From contig NZ_CP047047.1 in NCBI RefSeq assembly GCF_030408575.1, forward strand, positions 1,975,274 to 2,039,273: a DNA stretch of 64,000 bases, in the 5' to 3' direction. Shown here in pieces: positions 1-7,319 of the stretch. The notes beneath the pieces were generated by a model. That model worked only from the letters and a program-made list of their open reading frames with translations, made no database searches and was not told the origin of the DNA. Position numbers and translations under genes: made by a program. Every line of letters starts with the position of its first letter. Within the stretch, counting starts at the first letter, position 1. This DNA is from Corynebacterium auris. GTDB taxonomy: Bacteria > Actinomycetota > Actinomycetes > Mycobacteriales > Mycobacteriaceae.

Positions 1-26
1 TTCACGCCCTGGTTGTTGTCTGCCAT
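1..26 (-). CDS. 5' end of an unidentified minus-strand gene (partial)
   Basis: Only eight full codons are inside the window, reading MADNNQGV from an ATG at 26-24. An AGGGAG ribosome binding site lies six bases upstream of it on the minus strand, which is why I take this as a real start. The product cannot be identified from so few residues. Its promoter must lie within about 90 bp, before the IS target site at 115. Confidence 0.5.
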
Positions 27-114
27 ATGGGGCTCCCTTTCCAAAAAGTGTCTCGCGCAGAGTAAACACCCCGAAGCTGAACACTTCCTGAACGCCTGCT
101 GGATAGGGGGTTCG

Positions 115-122
115 TCTTTTCG
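115..122. repeat. 8-bp target site duplication, left copy
   Basis: TCTTTTCG lies directly outside the left inverted repeat and is repeated exactly at 1512-1519, outside the right one. An 8-bp duplication is usual for the IS256 superfamily. Confidence 0.93.
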
Positions 123-149
123 GGGTTAAGGGTCAAAATGTGTGTCCGG
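123..149 (+). repeat. Left terminal inverted repeat
   Basis: The repeat begins GGGTTAAGGG and contains CAAAATGTGTGTC. It matches the reverse complement of 1485-1511 at 23 of 27 positions. Confidence 0.9.
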
Positions 150-283
150 AATTGGTGATTTCCGGTATCTGACCTCGGCGATTTCCGGAAGTATATGCCC
201 CAAGAGCGTATATCCGCTGTGGTGGTCGTATATCCCCGGTGTGGCGTGGTTGATGTGGTAGGGGCCGGTGGTGTGGTGGCTCA

Positions 284-1465
284 ATGCCGGAGAACCGACC
301 CCGCTGCGCTGTGTGCGGCGGCGAAATGAAGCGTAATGGGAAAACCTCCGCGAACCGCACTCGGTGGCGATGCAAGATCTGCGGGGCCTCCGTCACGAAA
401 CGACGGCCGGATATCACCAACGCCGCCGCCTTCAACGCCTTTATCACTCACGTCACCACGGGTGACAGTCTGAAAATCACCGCTGCCAAAACAGGCTGCA
501 ACCCACGCACCTTGCAACGCCGGTTTGAGCACTTCTGGCTAGTTGATGTTCCCGATCCCACCATCGGGCACGAAGGCCGAGTCTATGACCAGGTCTTTCT
601 TGACGGCACCTACACCGCTGGCGGATGTCTCATAGTTGCCGCCACCTTGGATCACGTCATCGCCTGGCACTGGTGCACACACGAAACCACCCGCGACTAC
701 CAGCAACTGTGTGAACGCATCCCCGCGCCCCTGATCGCCGTGATCGACGGTGGACAAGGCGCAGCCAGCGCGATCAAAAAGTGCTGGCCTAACACCAAGA
801 TCCAACGCTGCCTTGTCCACGCCCAACGTGTGGTGCGCCGCTACACCACCTCCCGCCCGCGCACGGATGCTGGACGAGCGATCTACCAACTCGCGCTTAA
901 CCTCACGAAGATCACCGATCTTGATGAGGCAGCCGCGTGGGGCGCCAAGCTCCACGAATACGGCAACGTCTACCGCGACTGGATGAACCAGAAAACGTGG
1001 ACAACCGACCCATTGACGAAACAACGCACCTGGTCGTGGACGCATGAACGCACCCGCAAGGCCTACAACAGCCTCAACCACCTGTGGCGCAACAACTTGT
1101 TGTTTGTCTACCTCGACCCACCCGACGGTGTGATCAACCCCGGGCGGATCAAACCGACGACTAACAGTCTTGAAGGCGGGATCAACGCCCAGCTCAAAAT
1201 GCTTGCCCGCACCCATCGCGGCAGATCCGGTGAGCATCAACGCCGGATGCTCGACTGGTGGCTCTACCTGAAAACAGAACTGCCTGACGACCCAGTCGAG
1301 ATCGCCAGACAGTCCAACTGGGGTCAGGACCAACTCGCCAAAGCTTCAACCCTGCCCCACAACGAGAACCAAGCCAACCACGAAACAGGACGACCAGCCC
1401 TCTACGACAACGCTATCGACACCCACTACACCCACTCAATCGGGATCCAAAAAGGCCAGATCTAA
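284..1465 (+). CDS. IS1249-type transposase
   Basis: 393-residue DDE transposase of the MULE/IS256 superfamily that moves the surrounding element. The N terminus carries a zinc ribbon (CAVCGGEMK near residue 8 and CKICGAS near residue 30) followed by a helix-turn-helix-like stretch. The catalytic core includes FLDGTY near residue 107, AVIDGG near residue 152 and a C-terminal NSLEGG motif that supplies the acidic residue. Other IS1249-type transposases have the same zinc-ribbon plus MULE arrangement. The frame is uninterrupted and fills most of the element, so it is probably active. It could also be filed under a generic IS256-like name; the family level is secure. Confidence 0.92.
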   Translation: MPENRPRCAVCGGEMKRNGKTSANRTRWRCKICGASVTKRRPDITNAAAFNAFITHVTTGDSLKITAAKTGCNPRTLQRRFEHFWLVDVPDPTIGHEGRVYDQVFLDGTYTAGGCLIVAATLDHVIAWHWCTHETTRDYQQLCERIPAPLIAVIDGGQGAASAIKKCWPNTKIQRCLVHAQRVVRRYTTSRPRTDAGRAIYQLALNLTKITDLDEAAAWGAKLHEYGNVYRDWMNQKTWTTDPLTKQRTWSWTHERTRKAYNSLNHLWRNNLLFVYLDPPDGVINPGRIKPTTNSLEGGINAQLKMLARTHRGRSGEHQRRMLDWWLYLKTELPDDPVEIARQSNWGQDQLAKASTLPHNENQANHETGRPALYDNAIDTHYTHSIGIQKGQI

Positions 1466-1484
1466 CCCCCGCGACACGCCGACA

Positions 1485-1511
1485 CCAGACACACATTTTG
1501 TCGTTTAACCC
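1485..1511 (-). repeat. Right terminal inverted repeat
   Basis: Ends in TTTAACCC at 1511 and contains GACACACATTTTG, complementary to the left end at 23 of 27 positions. It is followed by the second target duplication copy. Confidence 0.9.
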
Positions 1512-1519
1512 TCTTTTCG
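1512..1519. repeat. 8-bp target site duplication, right copy
   Basis: TCTTTTCG, identical to 115-122. Removing 123-1519 restores a plausible uninterrupted pre-insertion sequence. Confidence 0.93.
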
Positions 1520-1543
1520 TGCGACGGGGCGGACAGGTGACGA

Positions 1544-1571
1544 GCCCCCGCCTGCACGGGCAGGCGGGGGC
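1544..1571 (-). terminator. GC-rich hairpin downstream of tRNA-Thr
   Basis: A perfect 12-bp stem (GCCCCCGCCTGC paired with its complement) closes on a 4-base loop ACGG. It lies five bases past the 3' end of the tRNA on the same strand, the expected terminator position. There is no clear T run, so termination is inferred from position and stem strength. Confidence 0.6.
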
Positions 1572-1576
1572 CGGGG

Positions 1577-1649
1577 AGCTGGAGACGAGACTTGAACTCG
1601 CAACCTACGCATTACAAGTGCGTTGCGCTACCGATTGCGCCACTCCAGC
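1577..1649 (-). tRNA. tRNA-Thr (anticodon TGT)
   Basis: Read on the minus strand, the 73-nt cloverleaf folds completely: acceptor GCTGGAG with CTCCAGC, D stem GCGC/GCGC, anticodon stem ACGCA/TGCGT around loop CTTGTAA, and T arm with TTCAAGT. The loop places TGT at positions 34-36, so it reads ACA threonine codons. CCA is not encoded. It is transcribed divergently from the threonine exporter gene that begins 12 bases away. Confidence 0.95.
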
Positions 1650-1660
1650 AGTGAGCAAAA

Positions 1661-3274
1661 GTGTACACGGGCACCCCGGCCGTGCGGGAAACCGCCTATG
1701 GGGTTAGTGTGTCCCGTGTGGAACCAAGGGTGAGCAGCGGATCTGGTGCTGGATTCGGACGGTTGTTGGACGCTTTCCGCTCGAAGTCGCGCGCGGTGGC
1801 GACAATCGACGATGCCCGCACCTCGCCCCCGCCCTCCGTCCTCGCTCCGGTCGACCTGACTGACCCGACCCAGGTCGCCGCGGTCATGCACATCGCTGCG
1901 CGGATCGGGTCCATCCTGATCACCAACGGCACGACGAGCTCGGACGTCAAGGCGCACATCCACACCGTGACCTCCTCCTACGGCCTGCACTACTGCCACG
2001 TGGACATCACGGTGAACATCATGAACATCCACACCATCATCGGTGTGGAGCGCCGCCAGCCCGTCAACGTCTTCCGCGTGGTCAACGACTCGTCGTACAA
2101 CTACCACAAGCTGCAGGAAGTGGACCGGCTGATCCGCTCGATCCGCTCCGGCGCGACCCCGCCGGAGATGGCGGAGAAGATCCTCGACGACATCGAGCGC
2201 GAGTACATCCCGCACCGCAACGCGCGCTTCCTCGTCGGGTGGGCCTTCATGGGCGGGGCGATTTCGATCCTGCTCGGCGGCGACCTGCTCATGGCGCTAT
2301 TCGGCGGGCTGACCGCCTTCCTCATCATGGGCATCGGCAAAGTGCTCTCCCGCAACGACCTGCCGTACTTCTTCCACTGCGCCATCGGCGGCTTTTTGGC
2401 CACCGTCCCGGCCGTGATCCTCTACCAGTTCTCCGCGACGTTCGGCTACACGGTGGTGCCCACGCAGGTCATCGCGACCGGCATCGTCGTCCTGCTCGCC
2501 GGCCTCACGCTGGTGCAATCCCTTCTCGACGGCATCACCGGCTCCCCGGTCACAGCCAGCGCCCGCTTCTTCCAGACGATGCTGTTCACCGGCGGCATCG
2601 TCGCCGGTGTGGCCACGGGCATCGCCGTCTCCGACATGCTCGGGGTGGGCCTCCCACCCCTGGAGACAATGCTGGGCACCCCGACGTTCGGCTCCGCCGT
2701 CGCGCGCATCATCGGCGGCACAGTCGCCGCGGCCTCCTTCGCGGTGACCTGCTTCGCCGAGCGCCCGGCCGTGGCGGTGTCCGCCGTCGCGGCCTTCGCC
2801 GGGTCCGTGATGTACTACGTCTTCCTCCTCCCGCTCGGCGCGGGCAGCTTGCTGGCCACCTTCGCCTGCGCCGTCATGATCGGCCTCGGCGGCGGTCTCA
2901 TCGCCCGCCGCCTGATGATCAACCCCGTGATCACCGCCGTCGCCGGCGTCACCCCCTTCCTGCCCGGCGCCGGCATCTACCGAGGCATGTACGCGATGCT
3001 CAACGAGCAGATGGTCATCGGCGTGACCAGCCTGGCTTTGGCGGTGGGCACCTGCGTGGCGCTCGCCAGCGGCGTGGTCCTCGGCGAGTGGGGCGCGCGC
3101 CGCATCCGCCGCCCCCGCATCTTCAACCCTTACACCGCCTTCCGGCGCGCGGGCCGCGTCACCTTCCAGCAGATCCGCCGCGCCGAGCAGGCGGCACGCA
3201 ACCGCAGGCGCCGCCGGCCCGCCACGCGCACCGGCGCCGCGGGGCCCGGGGCGAGCGGTGGCCCCGTGGCGTAG
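1661..3274 (+). CDS. thrE: Threonine/serine exporter ThrE
   Basis: Inner-membrane exporter of L-threonine and L-serine driven by proton motive force. The N-terminal half (about residues 60-190) is the cytoplasmic/hydrolase-like ThrE domain with DLTD, ITNGTTSSDVK and HVDITVN; the C-terminal half holds about ten membrane segments with the conserved GITGSPVTASARFF and PVITAVAGVTPFLPG stretches. It closely resembles the C. glutamicum protein. The GTG at 1661 is only 12 bp from the tRNA and gives a long N-terminal extension; GTG at 1709 or 1730 are realistic alternatives, neither with a strong ribosome binding site. The tail after residue 490 is Arg-rich. A lysine-rich-tailed gene and otsA follow in the same direction. 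Confidence 0.93.
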   Translation: MYTGTPAVRETAYGVSVSRVEPRVSSGSGAGFGRLLDAFRSKSRAVATIDDARTSPPPSVLAPVDLTDPTQVAAVMHIAARIGSILITNGTTSSDVKAHIHTVTSSYGLHYCHVDITVNIMNIHTIIGVERRQPVNVFRVVNDSSYNYHKLQEVDRLIRSIRSGATPPEMAEKILDDIEREYIPHRNARFLVGWAFMGGAISILLGGDLLMALFGGLTAFLIMGIGKVLSRNDLPYFFHCAIGGFLATVPAVILYQFSATFGYTVVPTQVIATGIVVLLAGLTLVQSLLDGITGSPVTASARFFQTMLFTGGIVAGVATGIAVSDMLGVGLPPLETMLGTPTFGSAVARIIGGTVAAASFAVTCFAERPAVAVSAVAAFAGSVMYYVFLLPLGAGSLLATFACAVMIGLGGGLIARRLMINPVITAVAGVTPFLPGAGIYRGMYAMLNEQMVIGVTSLALAVGTCVALASGVVLGEWGARRIRRPRIFNPYTAFRRAGRVTFQQIRRAEQAARNRRRRRPATRTGAAGPGASGGPVA

Positions 3275-3322
3275 AATTGACAAGCCCGCGTTAATCACGG
3301 CTGTGTAGAAGGAGACGCTTTA

Positions 3323-3688
3323 GTGCCACCCAAGATCACCGATTCTCGCCCCTCCCCCGAAGCTGCCCACGCTGTTGAGGAGCAGACCGCCTCAGGCGCG
3401 CGACGGATCGTGGCCACCTACGCCGAGGACTTCTTCGACGGCGTCACCCTGATGTCCATGCTCGGCGTTGAGCCGCGCGGCTTCGTCTACAGCAAGTACG
3501 CCGAGGAGCAGGAGGCCGCAGCGGAGGCCGCCACCAAGAAGAGCACCACCAAAAAGGCCACCTCCAAGAAGGCCACCAAGAAGAAGGCGACCAAGAAGAA
3601 AGCGACGAAGAAGAAGGCCACCAAGAAGGCGACGAAGAAGACCACCGCGAAAAAGAAGGCCGCCAAGAAAACCACCGGCGAGGCTTAG
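3323..3688 (+). CDS. Small protein with histone-like lysine/alanine-rich tail
   Basis: 121 residues from a GTG preceded by AGAAGGAGA. Residues 1-65 are a compact acidic/mixed region (IVATYAEDFFDG, VEPRGFVYSKYAEEQEA); residues 70-121 are an almost pure Lys/Ala/Thr tail built from repeated KKATKKKA units, resembling histone H1-like and HU-tail DNA-binding regions. C. glutamicum has a hypothetical gene at the same place between thrE and otsA. The gene ends five bases before otsA, so they are probably cotranscribed. The function is unknown; a nucleoid or nucleic-acid role is inferred only from the tail. The codon-level repetition could allow length variation by slippage. Confidence 0.85.
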   Translation: MPPKITDSRPSPEAAHAVEEQTASGARRIVATYAEDFFDGVTLMSMLGVEPRGFVYSKYAEEQEAAAEAATKKSTTKKATSKKATKKKATKKKATKKKATKKATKKTTAKKKAAKKTTGEA

Positions 3689-3693
3689 GCGCT

Positions 3694-4986
3694 ATGACCG
3701 GGGCAAATCGCTTCGTCGTTGTTGCCAACCGCCTGCCCGTCGACCGCGCAGAGACCGCCTCCGGGTGGGAGGCCTCCCCCGGCGGGCTCGTCGCCGCGCT
3801 CGCCCCTGTTTTGCGCCGGCACAAAGGGTGCTGGGTCGGCTGGCCGGGCGAGGCCGACACGCAGGTGGAGCCCTTCGAGTTCGAGGGCATTCAGCTGCAG
3901 CCGGTCACGCTCACGCGCCACGACTACGAGGACTTCTACGAGGGCTTTTCCAACTCCTCGCTGTGGCCCCTCTACCACGACCTGATTGTCGCGCCGCGCT
4001 ACGAGGCCGAGTGGTGGGAGTCCTACCGCGACGTCAACCGGCGCTTCGCCGAGGCCACGGCGGCCGCCGCCGCCCCCGGTGCCGTGGTGTGGGTGCAGGA
4101 CTACCAGCTGCAACTGGTGCCGGGGCTGCTGCGCGCGATGCGCCCCGACCTGACCATCGGCTTCTTCTTGCACATCCCCTTCCCCCCGCCCGACATTTTC
4201 CGCCAGCTGCCGTGGCGCGAGGAGGTCATCCGGGGCCTTGAGGGCTGCGACCTGATCGGCTTCCAGCGCGCCGAGGACGAGGAGAACTTCCGCACCCTCG
4301 TCGGTGCCAGCGCGCCGCGCACCGGCACGTTCCCGATCTCCATCGACCCCGGTGCGATTGCCCGGGGCGGCGAGGGGGACGTCGCTACGCTGCGCGAAAG
4401 CGTGGGCAGCCCGCGGACCCTTCTCCTCGGAGTGGACCGGCTCGATTACACGAAGGGCATTCTGCAGCGCCTCCTCGCCTTCGAGAGCCTGCTCGAGCAG
4501 GGCATGCTTGACGACGCCATCCTGGTGCAACTGGCCACCCCCTCGCGCGAGAGGATCGACCACTACCGGCAGACCCGCCGCGAGGTCGAGGAAGCCGTGG
4601 GACGGATCAACGGGCGCTTCGGCGAGGTCGGGCGCCCGGTGGTGCACTACATCCACCGCTCGGTGCCGAAAAGCCGGCTCGGGGTGTTCTACGCCGCCGC
4701 GGACGTCATGCTGGTCACCCCGTTTAAGGACGGGATGAACCTGGTGGCCAAGGAGTACGTCGCCTGCCACTCGGACGGCACGGGCGCGCTGGTGCTCTCG
4801 GAGTTCGCCGGCGCCGCCGTCGAGCTGCGCCAGGCGTTTTTGTGCAACCCCTTCGACCTGCCGTCGGTGGAGGAGGCGATCCGCGCCGCCGTCGCGGGCG
4901 ACCCAGGGGCGATGCGCGCCATGCACGCCTGGGTGACGGAGCACGACGTGCAGCGTTGGGCCACGGACTTTTTGGAGGCCCTGTGA
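3694..4986 (+). CDS. otsA: alpha,alpha-trehalose-phosphate synthase (OtsA)
   Basis: Makes trehalose 6-phosphate from a nucleotide-glucose donor and glucose 6-phosphate in the cytoplasm; trehalose is needed for osmoprotection and as mycolate carrier in corynebacteria. GT20 family motifs are present: VVVANRLPVD at the N terminus, QDYQLQLVP, HIPFPPPD, GVDRLDYTKGI and NLVAKEYVAC. At 430 residues it is shorter than usual (about 470-485), mainly from a compact loop around residues 205-215 before FPISID; all substrate-binding motifs remain. Its TGA overlaps the GTG of the next gene, and otsB follows, so otsA-lipoprotein-otsB look like one operon. Confidence 0.95.
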   Translation: MTGANRFVVVANRLPVDRAETASGWEASPGGLVAALAPVLRRHKGCWVGWPGEADTQVEPFEFEGIQLQPVTLTRHDYEDFYEGFSNSSLWPLYHDLIVAPRYEAEWWESYRDVNRRFAEATAAAAAPGAVVWVQDYQLQLVPGLLRAMRPDLTIGFFLHIPFPPPDIFRQLPWREEVIRGLEGCDLIGFQRAEDEENFRTLVGASAPRTGTFPISIDPGAIARGGEGDVATLRESVGSPRTLLLGVDRLDYTKGILQRLLAFESLLEQGMLDDAILVQLATPSRERIDHYRQTRREVEEAVGRINGRFGEVGRPVVHYIHRSVPKSRLGVFYAAADVMLVTPFKDGMNLVAKEYVACHSDGTGALVLSEFAGAAVELRQAFLCNPFDLPSVEEAIRAAVAGDPGAMRAMHAWVTEHDVQRWATDFLEAL

Positions 4987-5447
4987 CGCGGCGTGCCCGC
5001 GCCGCCTGCGCTTTCGCCCTCGTCGGCGCGCTGGCGGGCTGCGCCGGCGGCGCGGACGAGGCCGCCGCTTTGGGACTCACCGGACAAAGCTGGCAGATCG
5101 TCGCGCTGCACACCGACCCCGCCGCCCCCGGCGCTCTGCCACCCGACGCGGCCGGAAAGGCCACCCTGGAGTTCGGAGCGGCCTCCATGAGGGGCCTGAC
5201 CGGCTGCGCGCCGCTGCGCGCGACCACGACGGCGGAGGGCGCATTGCTGCGCCTCGACGAGGTGGAGGTCGCCGATCCCGGCGACTGCGTCGGCGGCTCG
5301 CGCTACGTCCACGACCAGCTGGTGGGCCTTTTCGCCGCGGGCACGACCTTCCGGGTGCGCCACCTCGGGCAGCGCGAGGCGCTGCTGCGGAAGGAGGGCG
5401 CGGCGCCCGGTGCCGAAGCGCCCTCGCTGAGGATGATGGCGCTGTGA
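4983..5447 (+). CDS. META-domain lipoprotein in the ots operon
   Basis: 154 residues starting at the GTG that overlaps the otsA stop by four bases. A lipoprotein signal peptide ends in LAGC (acylated Cys 20). The remainder resembles the META/HslJ-type domain: LTGQSWQIVAL, then a strand carrying MRGLTGC, then the LRLDEVEVADPG region. It overlaps otsB by four bases, so translation of the three genes is probably coupled. Its role is unknown; a META-domain lipoprotein between the two trehalose genes suggests an envelope function linked to trehalose or osmotic stress, which is inference. An earlier start inside otsA is possible but would lose the signal peptide. Confidence 0.85.
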   Translation: MTRRARAACAFALVGALAGCAGGADEAAALGLTGQSWQIVALHTDPAAPGALPPDAAGKATLEFGAASMRGLTGCAPLRATTTAEGALLRLDEVEVADPGDCVGGSRYVHDQLVGLFAAGTTFRVRHLGQREALLRKEGAAPGAEAPSLRMMAL

Positions 5448-6184
5448 GCGGGATCGACACGGCCCTGCGGCGCTTGGCGGGCGCGCCTACTCTGCTGGTC
5501 TGCCTCGACTTCGACGGCACCATCGCCGAGATCGTCCCCGACGCGGCCGCGGCGCGCGCCCACCCCGAGGCCCTGCAGGCCATCGAGGCCCTCAGCCAGC
5601 TGCCGAAGACCACGGTGGCCGTGCTCAGCGGCCGCCACCTCGACGGGCTGCGCAGCGTTTTCCCGCTGGGCGACCCGGTGGTGCTGGTCGGCTCCCACGG
5701 CGCCGAAACCACCGCGGGCGGGCCGCAGCTGACGGCCGCGGACCGGCAGTACCTGCAGCGCGTGGAGGAGCGGCTCGCGGCCCTCGCCGAGCCCCCCGCC
5801 TTCGTGGAGGTCAAGCCCTACCAGCGCGTCCTCCACGTCGCCGCGCTCGCCGCCACCGAACCCGACAAGGCCGCCGCGCTGCTTGCCCGGGCCCTTGAGA
5901 TCGACGCGGAGGGCAGGCCGGTGACGCCGGGCAAAAACGTCGTGGAGTTCTCCGCCTTAGACATCACCAAGGGCACGTGGCTCGGGCGCGCCAAGCGCAG
6001 CTTTAGCGCCACGCTCTTCGCCGGCGACGACACGACGGACGAGGCCGCGCTGGCGGTGCTCGACAGCGGCGACGTGGGCATCAAGGTCGGCGACAAGCCC
6101 TCCATCGCGGGGCTGCGGCTGCGCACCGTGCCCGAACTGGCGGCCTTCCTCACCTGCCTCGCACGCGCCCGCGGGGCGCGCTGA
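5444..6184 (+). CDS. otsB: Trehalose-6-phosphate phosphatase (OtsB)
   Basis: Dephosphorylates trehalose 6-phosphate to trehalose, completing the OtsAB pathway. HAD superfamily: nucleophile motif LDFDGTIAEI near residue 23, VLSGRH in motif II, GKNVVEF, and a C-terminal FAGDDTTDE Mg-binding motif. At 246 residues it is a normal single-domain OtsB. It starts at a GTG overlapping the upstream lipoprotein gene by four bases. The 3' end overlaps the convergent LacI-type regulator gene by 35 bp. Confidence 0.95.
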   Translation: MSGIDTALRRLAGAPTLLVCLDFDGTIAEIVPDAAAARAHPEALQAIEALSQLPKTTVAVLSGRHLDGLRSVFPLGDPVVLVGSHGAETTAGGPQLTAADRQYLQRVEERLAALAEPPAFVEVKPYQRVLHVAALAATEPDKAAALLARALEIDAEGRPVTPGKNVVEFSALDITKGTWLGRAKRSFSATLFAGDDTTDEAALAVLDSGDVGIKVGDKPSIAGLRLRTVPELAAFLTCLARARGAR

Positions 6185-7232
6185 CCGTGCGGCCGGGCAC
6201 GAACGTCGTAGGCAGGATGGTGCGCGGTGGGCTGGGCGGGGCGGGGGCGCCAATAAGCGAGCTCAGCACGCGACCCACCTCGCGGCCCTTGCGCGTGTTG
6301 GGCTGCTCCACCGTGGTCAGGCCGAGGTAGCGAGCGGCGGCGATGCCGTCGAAGCCGGTGACCGACAGCTCGTGCGGGACACGCTCGCCGAACGCGTCGA
6401 GGACGCCGAGGGCCATCGAGTCCGTGGTACACAGCACGGCGGTGAGCTCGGGGTGCGAGCCGATGAGCTCGCGGGCGCCGTCGGCCGCAGCGGCGAGGTC
6501 GTTGAAGTGCCTGTTAACGATGGGCACGTCAACGATTCCGGCGGCGCGGAAGACCTCCAGCGCCCCGCGGACGCGGTCGCGCTGCACGTGCATGTCTGAG
6601 GTGTTCAGATCGGCGTCCGTGACGGCGCCGTCGCGCGGGCGGCTGAAGAGGCGCTTGGTGAGGATGCCGATGTGGCGGTGGCCGGCGTCGACAAGCGTGC
6701 GGGCCGCGGGCTGGATGGCGGCGAAGTCGTCGATGCCCACGTAGGCAACGCCCGGGAGGTTCGCGGGCTGGTCGCACACCACCACCGGCAGCCCCCGGGC
6801 CCGAGCCGCCTTCAGGTGCGGGTCCCCGGCGGGGACGGAGTAGACGACGAAGCCGTCGACGATCGCGTCCGCGACGGCGTCCCTGTTCAGCGTCGGCCCC
6901 TCCCCCGGTCCGACGGGGATGAGCGTCAGGGAGACATCGTTCGTGGCGGCCAGGCCGGCCAAAAAGGCGACGGAGGCCTGGTCCTCGAAAGCGTAGGCGA
7001 GGCGCTCGGTGAGGATCACTCCGAGCGCGCCGGACCGGGCGGTGCGCAGCGAGCGCGCCGTGGGGTTCGGGCCCGGGTACCCGAGGGTGCGCGCCGTGCC
7101 GAGGATGCGTTCGCGCAGCTGCGGCGACAGCTGGTCCGGGCGGTTGTACGCGTTGGACACGGTCGTGCGCGAGACGCCGAGCTCGGCGGCGATGGAGGCC
7201 AGGGTTGCCCGGGGGGCGGGGCGGCGGGGCAT
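6150..7232 (-). CDS. LacI-family transcriptional regulator (IpsA-like)
   Basis: 360 residues. The N-terminal LacI helix-turn-helix reads LASIAAELGVSRTTVSNAYN, followed by a periplasmic-binding-protein-like effector domain with VDGFVVYSVP and the C-terminal FDGIAAARYLGLTTVEQP. It lies beside otsB and divergent from a zinc ABC transporter, the same place as C. glutamicum IpsA, the inositol-responsive regulator of mycothiol precursor synthesis, so orthology is likely but rests on position and family. I chose the ATG at 7232 because the HTH begins directly after it; a TACGAT hexamer about seven bases upstream fits a leaderless transcript. A longer frame to 7289 is unlikely. Confidence 0.88.
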   Translation of the reverse strand: MPRRPAPRATLASIAAELGVSRTTVSNAYNRPDQLSPQLRERILGTARTLGYPGPNPTARSLRTARSGALGVILTERLAYAFEDQASVAFLAGLAATNDVSLTLIPVGPGEGPTLNRDAVADAIVDGFVVYSVPAGDPHLKAARARGLPVVVCDQPANLPGVAYVGIDDFAAIQPAARTLVDAGHRHIGILTKRLFSRPRDGAVTDADLNTSDMHVQRDRVRGALEVFRAAGIVDVPIVNRHFNDLAAAADGARELIGSHPELTAVLCTTDSMALGVLDAFGERVPHELSVTGFDGIAAARYLGLTTVEQPNTRKGREVGRVLSSLIGAPAPPSPPRTILPTTFVPGRTVSAPRGRVRGR

Positions 7233-7293
7233 GGGCCCAATCGTATTGTGCCGGGGGCGGACGCCCCGGATGAGGGGCCTGGCCACCAATTAT

Positions 7294-7308
7294 TGAAACA
7301 TGTTTTCA
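7294..7308. promoter_or_regulatory. Zur-like operator
   Basis: TGAAACATGTTTTCA is a 15-bp imperfect palindrome whose TGAAA and TTTCA arms match corynebacterial Zur boxes (TGAAAATCATTTTCA type). It ends 11 bases before the zinc-binding lipoprotein start, where bound Zur would block transcription. Motif match and context are seen; binding is inferred. Confidence 0.65.
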
Positions 7309-7319
7309 CTAGTGGTTTG

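Larger units (their letters stand above)
123..1511 (+). mobile_element. Intact IS1249-type insertion sequence (IS256 superfamily)
   Basis: The element is 1389 bp, bounded by imperfect terminal inverted repeats and a perfect 8-bp target duplication, and carries one full-length transposase. Exact ends, an intact reading frame and an unmutated duplication suggest a fairly recent insertion. It sits between the unidentified minus-strand gene and the tRNA-Thr terminator-like hairpin and interrupts no recognisable gene. The IS1249 assignment rests on the transposase type; the element boundaries are read directly from the sequence. Confidence 0.93.

Noticed and set aside
1577..1649. tRNA-Thr as an integration site for the adjacent element
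   Set aside because: The element is a DDE insertion sequence with its own target duplication about 60 bp away; no integrase or attachment repeat is present.
6750..7231. Plus-strand open frame extending upstream of the zinc-binding lipoprotein gene
   Set aside because: It is antisense to the LacI regulator; the lipoprotein signal peptide fixes the real start at about 7320.
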